64,000 bases of DNA from positions 5,716,863 to 5,780,862 of the forward strand of contig CP137673.1 in assembly GCA_037976565.1 (NCBI GenBank), read 5' to 3'. The notes beneath the pieces were generated by a model that saw only the letters and a list, made by a program, of their open reading frames with translations, did no database searches and was not told where the DNA came from. This document shows positions 48,440 to 59,100 of the stretch, piece by piece (within the stretch, counting starts at the first letter, position 1; every line of letters begins with the position of its first letter). The translations under genes and the position numbers were made by a program. Origin of the DNA: Mesocentrotus franciscanus (taxonomy: Eukaryota; Echinodermata; Echinoidea; Camarodonta; Strongylocentrotidae).

Positions 48440-49268
48440 CATGTCTAAATGTTTTATATCGAAATGTCCATACTTCTGATGGCAAGTGAAAATGAGAATC
48501 TGTTATCCATGAGGTCGAACCTCGCAATGTTCTGTTTGACATTTCATGAAAAGAAGATCGACTATTAATTTGCCCTATTCCGGATATTAGGTCAGCACCT
48601 GCTGAGCCATTTCGTCGAGAAGAAATGAACATTCAATTTTTTTGAAAGAACATTCACAACGTCAAATCGATAGGAATATAATGTGTATAACTTGGTGGGT
48701 ATATAATTGACTGAAAGTTTAAAACGAAAAAATCTTTCTAATGTCAAATTCATTACGACTGTTAATTCAAAAGGCATAAAAGAGACGGAATCTAAAAAGA
48801 AGGAGAAAAAAGAAAACCCACTTACTGCGAACGATCTTCCTTTTAAATCTTTTCATTAAATTGATCCATTCCTTTGCATTTTGAGCGCGGATGCAGCCAT
48901 AACTATTCATGAGATACTTCTACTGAAAGGTTACTTTTAACTTCTTGAACCGGGTTCATTCAAAAATTGATCTTTGATGAAAAGTAATTGTATCGACATT
49001 AGGCGTACATGAATATGTCTTATAAATCACAGCACGATAAAACGCATTTTAGATTTCTTCATCAGGTGATCTCGGGATGGCTTCCACAATATTTCACTAA
49101 TAAAACACAAGACAGTTCGACAAGTCAGTATTGATACTTCTTGTTTGATTCCCCTTTCACTACGTTGATTTCTGCAGTAAATATTATCTTAATCGCGTTC
49201 AACGATTGAGGTGATGATAATTGAAATAGTTTCTGTCGCTCATTCGTGGAGCGACGATGTGTTTGAAT
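48440..49268. other. conserved 5' flank of receptor copy C
   Basis: Aligns with the corresponding flank of the other units. Open frames on the minus strand here are not kept in the other copies. Confidence 0.5.
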
Positions 49269-49274
49269 AGCGTG

Positions 49275-49809
49275 TATGGCGCGCCGTTTGACCAATAATT
49301 CAGATAAACACTGTTTATCGTCGAAAAACAGTGTTTATCGACCGATAAACACTGTTTATCAAGCGATAAACACTGTTTATCGAGAGAAACTATGTTTATC
49401 GACTGAAAAACACAGTTTCTCTCGATAAACAGTGTTTATCGCCGATAAACAGTGTTTATCGGTCGATAAACAGTGTTTTTCGGCGATAAACACTGTTTAT
49501 CGGCGATAAACATTGTTTATCAAGCGATAAACACTGTTTATCGAGAGAAACTATGTTTTTCGACTGATAAACACAGTTTCTCTCGATAAACAGTGTTTAT
49601 CGGCGATAAACAGTGTTTTTCGGCGATAAACACTGTTTATCGAGAGAAACTGTGTTTTCAGTCGATAAACATAATTTCTCTCGATAAACAGTGTTTATCG
49701 CTTGATAAACAGTGTTTATCGGTCGATAAACACTGTTTTTCGACGATAAACAGTGTTTATCGGCGATAAACAGTGTTTATCTGAATTATTGGTCAAACGG
49801 CGCGCCATA
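49275..49809. mobile_element. fold-back element made of ~18 short palindromes
   Basis: Outer inverted ends TATGGCGCGCCGTTTGACC and GGTCAAACGGCGCGCCATA are perfect and extend inward through CAATAATTCAGATAAACA. AGCGTG flanks both sides (49269-49274 and 49810-49815), a 6-bp target-site duplication; units A, B and D lack the insert. The interior is an array of about 18 palindromes of the form GATAAACASTGTTTATC (centre C or G), joined by CG-rich 2-4-base links. Three are interspersed hairpins with arms GAGAGAAAC and GTTTCTCTC. There is no coding potential and almost no single-copy sequence. It lies about 60 bases upstream of the TATA word of receptor copy C. Confidence 0.9.
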
Positions 49810-49872
49810 AGCGTGCGTGTGCATGCAGAGTAGAATTTTACAACGAATAAAACAAGTCCATCCTAAGTGACA

Positions 49873-49908
49873 TATATGCAATTGTCATCCTACGAGAATA
49901 TCATTCTT
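49873..49908 (+). promoter_or_regulatory. degenerate TATA-Inr of receptor copy C
   Basis: The TATA word is changed to TATATGCA (49873). The TCATTCT initiator-like word is kept, with its A at 49903. This is consistent with decay of the promoter of a dead gene. Confidence 0.45.
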
Positions 49909-50087
49909 GGGTTTTTGGACCCATCTTCCTCGAAGAAACAAATTAGGTTGCGCAAGTTGAGATTTGTTTGGCTCCTGTGTCTACTGTAAGTCCATGATTC
50001 AATTTCTGATAATCGCTGCAGGTAAAATTCGTTTTTGGAAGCAGTTGAGCTATGTTGACATTTGTTTGAAATTTTTGTCCATAAATT

Positions 50088-51063
50088 ATGGAGATAGAAC
50101 TGAATACCACATCGACTAGCTCCGCCAACGTAAGCGAAGTGTTCAACGTTTTGCTGCCACCAACTTTGATTATATACATCTTATTTATCACACTCGGGAT
50201 AACTGGCAACGGACTTGTTCTCTACGTAATTGCAAGAGTTAAGGAGCTTCAAGATAGAACCAATCTACTCATTTTAAACCAATCACTTTTAAACTTTATC
50301 TCCTCAATACTTCTCCTTGCCAATCCCACTATCTCTTCTGGACAACGTATATTGCTTCATTAGTCAATTTGCTTCTGTTGACTTTGGAGAGATATTGCGC
50401 GGTTATTTATCCCATACGATACAGAAGGCATGTAAAGTACAAACTGGTGATCGGTTGTTCCCTAATTCCTTGGATGATTGGTCTTCTAAATGTAAGTTAC
50501 CTGATTACTTTAACAAAGGTGGAAGATCAGTCATGCTTAGTGTCTATCTGGCCCAATACAATTATGTAATCAGCAATGGGCATCTACACATTTGTTATGT
50601 ATTTCATGATCACCTTCTCCGTCATGTTCTGCATGTACGTTCGCATCTTAAAGACGCTGCGCCGGGGACCAAAACAGCCGTAGGGTCGGTCCACCAGGCC
50701 AAAGACTACATGGAACTTGCAAGGAGGAATGCCGTGAAGAATATGCTCTCATTGAGCCTGTGTTACTCTTCTTGCTGGGCACCTCTTCTATTGTACTACC
50801 TTCTCTACTCTCTTGGAGTAGATATCAACATCGAGGGGACATTTTTGTACGTAACAGTCTGTATCGCTCTCGCTAACATGTGGATCAATCCATTCATTTA
50901 TACCTTTCAATATCACAAATTCCAACACGGACTAAAGACCGTCTTTAGTTGCTTAAGACGGCGTGGCCCTGAAGCTCAAAATCAATCTGTACACAGCATA
51001 GATATGCCATCATCTCGGGTCAAAGGTTTTGAATCAATATTTTTTCAGCTCGCGATGCAGTGA
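50088..51063 (+). pseudogene. lineage-expanded GPCR, copy C, multiply broken
   Basis: Starts like the other copies (MEIEL at 50088) but has four independent-looking lesions. A deletion of 73 bases at 50324/50325 removes the end of TM2, ECL1 and the start of TM3, including Cys99. A Gln codon has become TAA at 50567-50569. One A is missing from the A-run at 50671-50674. The normal stop is changed to AAA (51022-51024), extending the frame about 15 codons to 51063 and masking the SSRV C-terminus. Recognisable pieces survive in three frames (LERYCAV, TM5 region, CWAP, NMWINPFIY). It cannot give a receptor. Confidence 0.9.
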
Positions 51064-51713
51064 CAGAGAATAAGGATGAGATTAGTTATAATCTTATTTT
51101 TCTTATTTATGTGTTCTCTTTATCTTGCCAACAAGAATATGACGGTGGGGAGGGATAGGGGGGGGGGTAAAAACAAAGGTGGGTTTTGATTTAAACAAAA
51201 AGATGGAGGAATACATTTTCGATACTAATAATTTAGTGAAAGAACCATAACAGAAAATTAATCTGAAATAGTGTTATAGTACGAGTCATTCTTTATCGAA
51301 AATCCGGGAAGGGAGAGGGAATTCAGGCTCAAATGCAAGATAACAGTATTAGTGTTATAGTTGTTGTCATTTCAGCTTTAAAATCCCTTGTTTTCCTCTC
51401 TTTCTTAACAGCAAGTCACTCTCTCCGTGTTTATTTTACTTGAGGGCTGCAAGCACATCAAGCTTCATGCTTACACCGCGCCGTAGCCCTCCTATTTTAT
51501 GTTTATCTTATTCATATATAAATTAAGCGTGTAACATATTTTCTTACTTTATGTATAGAATGTCATTTATTGCACTGAATAAAATGTATCGAATGTAAAT
51601 GTCACATTAATGCACATGAATATGTATGTTTGAAGAGACGATATAGAAATCAATATATGAACTATTCGTAATCAATTATGACTTAATTTTTTTTAAACAG
51701 CAGGGGAGTCCTA
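51064..51713. other. 3' flank of copy C
   Basis: Aligns with 40041-40700 in unit B; no gene. Confidence 0.5.
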
Positions 51714-51719
51714 GGTATA

Positions 51720-53255
51720 GATTAATCTTGCTCTTGAAACATTTCAATAATCTTGAATCCTTTCGTATATCAGTCCAATGATAATGCGTCACAATGAGGA
51801 TATTTTTGTGAGGTATAAATAGTTTATCGAATCCGGTTTCTGAAACTTTTCTGATCTATAAGGAAAAATGACAATTAAACGTATATAGATACATTATTAT
51901 CAGAATATTTATTTCATTTCAAATATTCAATCGATCTTGAACAGGTTTTACTTTGAAGCTCGTTAACCTTGAATGCATGGCAAAATGTGTGTGTTCCTAT
52001 CACCAGTAAAATCTAAAATTGGGTTCTTGTTACCTCTGAGTATGCCAATATCTTTTTCAGTCCAAGCAATATTTTTGCCTCAGTTAGATTCTGTTTTGTT
52101 ACTTTGAAGCAATTTGTTTTCTATATGCATATGTCAGGTTCCTAATAGTAATAACAATTCTGTATAAGGTAAAGACAGGATGAGGATCGAAAAAAGACGG
52201 AGAAGATCTGATTATAAAAACAAAAATAGGTTTTCGGTCAATAAATTTGTAGCAGTAGCTAATGTTGCAACAAACCAAGTTTTATATCGAAATGTCCATA
52301 TTTCTTATGGCAAGTCAAAATGAGAATCTTTTATCCATCAGATTGAATCACACAATGTTCTGTTTGACATTTCATGAAAAGAAGATCGATTATTAAAACG
52401 TGCCCTATTTCGGAAATCTGGTGAACAATTGCTGAGCCATTTCGTCGAGGAGAAATGAAAGTAAGAACATTCAAAACGCCAAATCGATATGTTTTCAATG
52501 TTTATTACTTGTTTTGTATGGTATTTAGTGAAAGTTCAAATTGAAAAATCTTTCTAATGTCAAATTTATTCCGACCTTCACTTCAAAACGGCAGACAAAA
52601 AAAAGGAATGAACAAGAAGAAACTAGGAACAGAATTATTCCGAACGTTCTTCCTGTTAAATCTTTTCATTCAATTGAATAAATCCATTGCATTTAAAGCG
52701 CGGATGCAGTCTTAGTTACTTCTTATAAAAGGTTACTTTTAACTTTTTGACAGGTTCATTAAAAAATGATCTTTGATGAAAATTCGAATGAAAAGATATA
52801 CAAAATGCCATTAAGGGTTCAGTTTATTCGTATATTATTATTTATGTTGTGTATCAGGCCCTCTTACGTTTGCAAAGAAAAATGAAACCACTTTAAATCA
52901 GAGTTCTTTTATTATTTGGTTATTATTTGCGTACATGAATATGTCTTATAAACCACAGCACGATCAAATACATTTTAGATTTCTATGATTCCATCTGGAG
53001 ATGTTTTTCACAATATTTCACTAATCAAACACGAGACAGTTCGACAAGACAGTAGTGATACTTCTTGTTTGATTCCCCTTTCCGTACGTTGATTTCTGCA
53101 GTAAATGTTATCTTACTCGTGTTCTAAGATTGAGGTGATGATAATTGAAATATTATCTGTCGCTCATTCGTGGATCGACGACGTATGTGTATCAATAGCG
53201 TAGGTGTGCAGGCAGAGAAGAACTTTACAACGAATAAAACAAGTCCATCCTAAGT
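51720..53255. other. conserved 5' flank of receptor copy D
   Basis: Aligns with the flanks of A, B and C. No gene seen. Confidence 0.5.
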
Positions 53256-53259
53256 GACA

Positions 53260-53292
53260 TATAAATTGTCATCCTATGGGATTATCATTCTT
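53260..53292 (+). promoter_or_regulatory. candidate TATA-Inr core promoter of receptor copy D
   Basis: TATAAATT begins at 53260 and TCATTCT has its A at 53287, 27 bases away, with the start codon about 190 bases further on. Confidence 0.55.
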
Positions 53293-53475
53293 GGTTGTTT
53301 GCACCCATCTGTCTCTCGAAAAAACAAGTTAGATTGCGCCAGTTGAGATTTGTTTGGCTCCAGCGTCTACTGTATGTCCATGATTCAATTTTCTGATAAT
53401 CGCTGCAGGTAACATTCGTTTTTGGAAGAAGTTGAGCTGATGTTGACATTTGTTTGAAATTTTTGTCCATAAATT

Positions 53476-54486
53476 ATGGAGATAGAACTGAATACCACAT
53501 CGAATAGCACTGCCAACGTAAGTGAAGTATACAACGCTTTGCTGCTACCAAATTTGATTATATACATCTCCTTTAGCGCACTTGGCATAATTGGCAACGG
53601 ACTTGTTCTCTACGTAATTGCAAGAGTTAAGGAGCTTCAAGATACAAGCAATCTACTTATTTTGAACCAATCGCTTATAGACTTTATCGCCTCAATACTT
53701 CTCCTTGCCAATTTTGTTTTGCCCAAACCACCTCTTTCCAGCGAAAGCCCAGTATTGGCCAGGTTCCTGTGTGGTTTATGGTACTCCCACTATCTCTTCT
53801 GGGCAACGTATATCGCTTCATTAGTCAATTTGCTTCTGTTGACTTTGGAGAGATATTGCGCGGTTATTTATCCCATACGATACAGAAGGCATATGAAGTA
53901 CAAACTGGTGATCGGTTGTTCCCTAATTCCTTGGATGATTGGTCTTGTGCATATGAGTTACCTGATCACTTTAACCAAATTAGAAGATCAGTCATGCTTA
54001 CTGCTTAACTGGCCCAATACAATAATGCAATCAGCAATGGGCATCTACACATTTGTTATGTATTTCATGATCACATTCTCCGTCATGTTCTGCATGTACG
54101 TTCGCATCTTAAAGACGCTGCGCCGGGGACCAAAAACAGCCGTAGGGTCGGTCCACCAGGCCAAAGACTACAGGGAACTTGCAAGGAGGAATGCAGTGAA
54201 GACTATGCTCTCATTGAGCCTGTGTTACGCTTCTTGCTGGGCACCTTTTCAAGTCACTTACCTTCTTTACTGTCTTGGAGTAGACTTAAACCCCAGGGGT
54301 ACATTTATTTACGCAACAATCTGTATCGCTTTCACTAACATGTGGATCAATCCATTCATTTATACCTTCCAATATCATAAATTTCAAAACGGACTTAAGA
54401 CCGTCTTTGGTTGCTTAAGACGGCGTGGCCCTGAAGCTCAAGTACAATCCGTACACAGCATAGATATGCCATCATCTCGAGTCTAA
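53476..54486 (+). CDS. lineage-expanded rhodopsin-class GPCR, copy D (intact)
   Basis: A 336-residue single-exon receptor, about 89% identical to copy B by hand count. N-glycosylation sequons near N6, N10 and N14. GNGLVLY with N41 (TM1), D69 (TM2), Cys99/Cys174, ERY 125-127, long basic third loop (RRGPK...RELARRNA, 216-240), CWAP 254-257, NPFIY 292-296, helix-8 Cys at 313, C-terminus SSRV. Residues 73-139 are identical to copy B and nearly so in DNA, whereas the N-terminus, 169-183 and 258-279 differ. The start aligns across copies. A possible AATAAA polyadenylation word lies at 54602. Function is likely sensing of a peptide or small external ligand through G proteins; the specific ligand cannot be told from sequence. 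Confidence 0.88.
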   Translation: MEIELNTTSNSTANVSEVYNALLLPNLIIYISFSALGIIGNGLVLYVIARVKELQDTSNLLILNQSLIDFIASILLLANFVLPKPPLSSESPVLARFLCGLWYSHYLFWATYIASLVNLLLLTLERYCAVIYPIRYRRHMKYKLVIGCSLIPWMIGLVHMSYLITLTKLEDQSCLLLNWPNTIMQSAMGIYTFVMYFMITFSVMFCMYVRILKTLRRGPKTAVGSVHQAKDYRELARRNAVKTMLSLSLCYASCWAPFQVTYLLYCLGVDLNPRGTFIYATICIAFTNMWINPFIYTFQYHKFQNGLKTVFGCLRRRGPEAQVQSVHSIDMPSSRV

Positions 54487-54875
54487 GGTTTTGAATTAAT
54501 AGTTTATCACCTTGCAATGCAGTTAAAGGGAATAATGATGAGCTTAGTTATAATCTTTTTATTCTTCTTTTTTTTTTAATAAGTTCGCTATATCTTGTCA
54601 AAATAAATAAGACGGTGGGAAGTGGTGGGGGATTATAGCACAGAAGTTGGTTTTAATTAAAACAAAAAGATAGAGGAATACATTTCCTATACTAATCGTT
54701 CAGTGACAGAACCATAGCAGAAATTTATTCTGAAATAATTTTATAGTACGAGTCATTCTGTAACCAAATCCGGGAAGGGAGGGGTTATTGAGTGACAAAT
54801 GCAAGAAAACAGTGACATTGTAATTCTCGTTGCAGCTGTAAGCCCTCTTCTTTTTCTCTCGTTCTTAACAGCAAG

Positions 54876-55067
54876 TGTGTGTGTGTGTAATTGGTTTTTT
54901 ACAGACGTGTATCAATCAGATATGATTATTTACGTCTGGGGACCGACCTTTAACGTCACCATCCGAAAGACGTGACTCAGTTTCGAACCTGCGTCCTCGG
55001 CTGAATCAGTTTGTAACTTCCATTGTTAGCTGGAGTTCGGGCGCACGCCAGAACGCCCAGTTAAAGC
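54876..55067 (-). mobile_element. tRNA-type SINE with conserved central domain, in unit D
   Basis: Inserted between AACAGCAAG and CACTCTCTCC, which are adjacent in units B and C. The complement reads a B-box-like GCAGGTTCGAAACTGAG, then GGATGGTGACGTTAAAGGTC and GGTCCCC, then an AC-repeat tail. The ATGGTGACGTTAAA-type segment resembles the conserved central domains of widespread invertebrate SINEs. It differs from the other SINEs here. Confidence 0.7.
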
Positions 55068-55423
55068 CACTCTCTCCGTTTTTTATATTTTACTTGAGGA
55101 CTGCAAGCACATCAAGCTTCATGCTTACACCGTATTCCTCCTTTATCATGTTTATATTATTCATGTATAAATTAAGCGAGTAACTTATTTTCAACTTTAT
55201 CTATATAATGTCATGTATTGCATTGAATAAAATGTATCAAATGTAAATGTCACATTAATTCACATGAGTATGTATGTTTATAAAGACGATATAAAAATCA
55301 ATATATAAACTACCGTTATCAATAATAAATTATTGCTTTTTTTTTTAATACACCTTTAGTACTAGTAGGGGAGTCCCATTCAGAACCATGTAGGGCCTGC
55401 CTCACAAGGGCGCCCCGCTGTTG

Positions 55424-56030
55424 TGTTTTGGAATTATTTAAGTAATGAAATAAGAAATGCTCCATCGATTAATACTTTTAAGAAAAAAATGAAATTGTTT
55501 GTATTACAATCATATGAAACTCATTTAATTAATATGTTGTTGTTTTTTGTTGTTGAATACAAGATCATTCTCTACTCGCTGACTCAAAATGTGATTTGAT
55601 ATATTATAGTGTGCCTTCTCATGATGATCTCCTTTCTATCGCGCATTTCTCTTTCCTCATCTTTTCAAGCCCACATGCAGCTCATCATTTTGTATTTTCT
55701 GTACCCCCGATCTCTTTCCTCTTTTTTGGCATTGTCTACCCTTTGTATTGTGACCGTGTTCTCCTATCTTTGTCATGTAAAGTACTGTCTTGTCCCGTTC
55801 TCGTCTCTGTTAGCATCCCCTTTTCCCCTCTATTTTGTAGTTCGTTTTGTTGTTACGAACTTGTTAATTTAATTATTCATTATTTCTAAGTATCATTTGA
55901 GTTGTCCACACTTGTACAAGCATTCCTTTTTAGTAGACCCCTCTGTTTCCAATATGTATTCTTAAATTGATTTTTAATGTTCTGTTGGAAACATAAATAC
56001 ATTGAATTGAATTGAATTGAATTGAATTAT
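55424..56030 (+). mobile_element. 5'-truncated LINE 3' end with TTGAA tail, in unit D
   Basis: The first part translates as WNYLSNEIRNAPSINTFKKK, the typical C-terminus of CR1-type ORF2. A 3' UTR and an (ATTGA)n tail follow at about 56002-56028. Unit B has no insert between GCTGTTGT and ATCACTGTGGC. The tail matches that of the reverse LINE in unit A. Confidence 0.8.
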
Positions 56031-56189
56031 AATCATTGTGGCTTCAGAATATTATAAGCTGTTAATGTTCCCACTCCCCGACGTGAAAATGTTCAAATCT
56101 GTTGATAATATCACCCTATATTACACAAAAAAGACAATAGGATTAGTCTGATGAAGTTGATTTAGATTATAGCAAAACAGGCACTGATT

Positions 56190-59100
56190 CATTTTACAAG
56201 ATATTTTGTATGGTTGACAAAGTTTGACGTTGTATTTCTACAGGAGACATTCTGTTCATCAGATCTAGAGTAAACTCTAGTTTCTGAATGGAATGGTAAA
56301 TGTGTATTTAATCATGGATCAAAACAACGCAAATGATGTTGCTATTTTGCTATAAAGCAAAAATATTCATTTTGAGTTACTAGACCCATATTCTAAAAGT
56401 GATAGAAGAGCAATCGCTATGAGATTTGTATATAAAGGTGAATTATTTTTAGGGCTGAATGTATACGCTCCTACCAGCCGGACAGAAAAGGATTTTTATT
56501 TAAAAGGTCTATTAAACTGGCTATTAAATATTAAAGGGAAAAATTATCAAGTAATTGCTGAAGGAGATAGGAACTGTATTCAAAACAAATTTCTTGATTA
56601 AGGAAGGTTTGTCTAGTGTTTATTTATGTAAACGGTACTTCACTTTGTTTAAGAAAAAAAGGTCTAATTGATATATGGAGAGAAGTTAATCGGGGTGAGA
56701 GGCAATTTACTTGGAGGCAGGTATCCTTAGGATCATTCTCCCGTCTAGATTATTGGCTCGTCTCTCGCCAAGTATGTGATTCTCTTTACTCAACAGATAT
56801 TAAATCTTCTATCAAATTTGACCATAATGCGGTCTCTTTGGAAATAAAAATTTCAGAGGAAAAACGTGCGAGAGGTTATTGGAAAATAAACAATCAATTG
56901 TTAAACGATGCAGTGTATAAAGAAAATATCTCAAATACAATTAGAAAGGTTAAATGAAATGATTCGTTATGTGTACAAAAGAAATAAGAAATGTGTAAAG
57001 TGAAATTAGAAATTTTCTACGAAGTATTCAAAAGAAATTAGTAAGAAAAGAGGATTGATTTATGAAGATTTATAAAAGAAATACTGTTTATTGCGAAAGG
57101 AAGTAAATAAGAACCCCATTAAAAAAAATATGCAAGAGTTAAAAGATGTTCAAAATCAGGTTGATAAGTCTTTAATTGATAAATGTAAAGGAGTTTTTAG
57201 CCGTTCCAGGGGAAATTGGTTAGAAAACTTGAGAAGAAAAATGGTATACAAAAAAAGAAATTGATTGTGTAGAAAAAACAGGAAATAAAAGTGTTAAACA
57301 GGAAAATATATTGTTAGAAATTTATTATTATTACAAAGATTTGTATTGTATAAAAGAAGTTAGTTCTAAAAAGTGTTGAATTCTACATTTGTTTTTGGTC
57401 AGAGATACAAACAAATAATAGATTGTTTGAATTACGGATAACAACAGTGTTTGTCAAAGGCAAGCTGTTTTAACATTGTTTTATGAAAAAGGAAATAAAA
57501 TAATTTTAGATAATTGGAGACCTATATCTCTCCTAATCGTAGTTTATAAATTATGTGCACAAAGTTTATCAAAACGATAACAAAATATTATAGGTGGTAT
57601 AATTTCCACAGATTAAACTGGATTTATATTAAAAAGAAAGGGTCAGCAACAGAAAATGTCAGATTGACTCAAGATGTTATTGATTATTGTTCAGATAAGG
57701 AATTGCCTTGTATTATTATGTTTCTAGTCTTAAAAAAAGCATATGATAATGTTAGCAACTTATTTTTACTACGCGATTTAAAGAAGTTTCGTTTTAGAGA
57801 GGGTTTTATTAAATGGGTTCAAACTGTGTATGGAAATGCAAAGGGAACGGTAATGAATTATGGATGGATATCAATGTCTTTCTCTTTTGAGCAGGGGGTC
57901 TGACAAGGATGCCCCCTGTCTTCTTTACTTTTCATTATTGTACCTATTGTAGCATGTAAGATTCGACAAAACGAAGATATCAAAGGAATTGATATATTGA
58001 AACATTTTTGTAAATAGTTCAGTATCATTGATCAATGCTATGGAAGAGGTCAGAAATTTTGGAGCAGTGGGAGGTCCTCAAGTAAATTGGGATAAGACTA
58101 ATTCAATGAATATAAATACAAATTATGCTGATGGATATTGTTGGGGAAGTACCAATAAAATATTTGGGAATATATATCGGAAAGAATGAAATGGAAATTT
58201 GAATGTTAAATTGAGATGGCCAAATCGAAAAAATTCAAAATATATTGAAAAATTGGAAACGTTTTATGGTAAAGTGGTTGTTATCAAAGTCTTAGTCGGT
58301 TCACAAATTGTTTATACGGCAACTGTAGTACCTGCTCCAAATGTTTTGATTAAATTATTTAATAAGGTTATTTATGCTTTTCTTTGGAGTTCAAAAAGAG
58401 AAAGAGTGAGAAAAAATGGCTGTATTAATACAAAGTTAAATGGTATTCTTGATATGGTAGACATTGAATCGAAAATGAATTCGTTGTACTTATCTTGGAT
58501 AAGCAAGGTATTGGATGAACAAATTTGTAGATGGAAATCATTTATCAGATATTGGATTGGATGATTGGAACCTTTCCAGATAACTTTAAATATAATTTTA
58601 AAAAGAAAGATGTTAAGATGTTGTTTAAACAAACTAGACTTCCAGAGTTTTATCAAAATCTTCTTAAAGGGATAGTTGAGTTTTGTTTCAGAGGTGAGAT
58701 AATGTTGTGAGATTTGAAAGAATATACAATTGAAATGACAAAATCATTTTGTTTGATCAAAATCGGTTCAGAGACTGCTGAAATATCCATAAAATACCAT
58801 TTCTAATATTTGTGGTCCCCACAAATATTCGGTTATTTTGAACCAGCCGTTGAAAAAACGAGATAACGCCTAATACGTTGTATTCCAGCCAATGCCAATA
58901 TTGGCTTTTTGTTGGCTTTTTCGTGTTGGTTATAATACGCACAACCAGCCGGCCCGTGTTTTTTTATTAATTAATTAATTAATTAACGATCACCATCTTT
59001 TTTTTATAAGTGGAGCTGAATTGGAATGATCGTCTTCAATCTAAATTCACACATTATGGGGTCTAAAAAAAGTACCTTCATAGCAATTTTAGGTTTTAAA

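Larger units (their letters stand above)
43775..51713 (+). repeat. segmental duplication unit C
   Basis: Starts with AAAGCAGTAGATAATTTG, aligning with 27958. It is interrupted by a LINE at 44164-48403 and by the palindrome element at 49275-49809, and carries the dead receptor copy C. The 3' flank is short: at about 51713 it passes directly into unit D. Confidence 0.8.

Noticed and set aside
49275..49809. Palindrome array as a CRISPR or operator array
   Set aside because: Units abut with 2-4-base links and no unique spacers; inverted ends and a target duplication show a mobile element.
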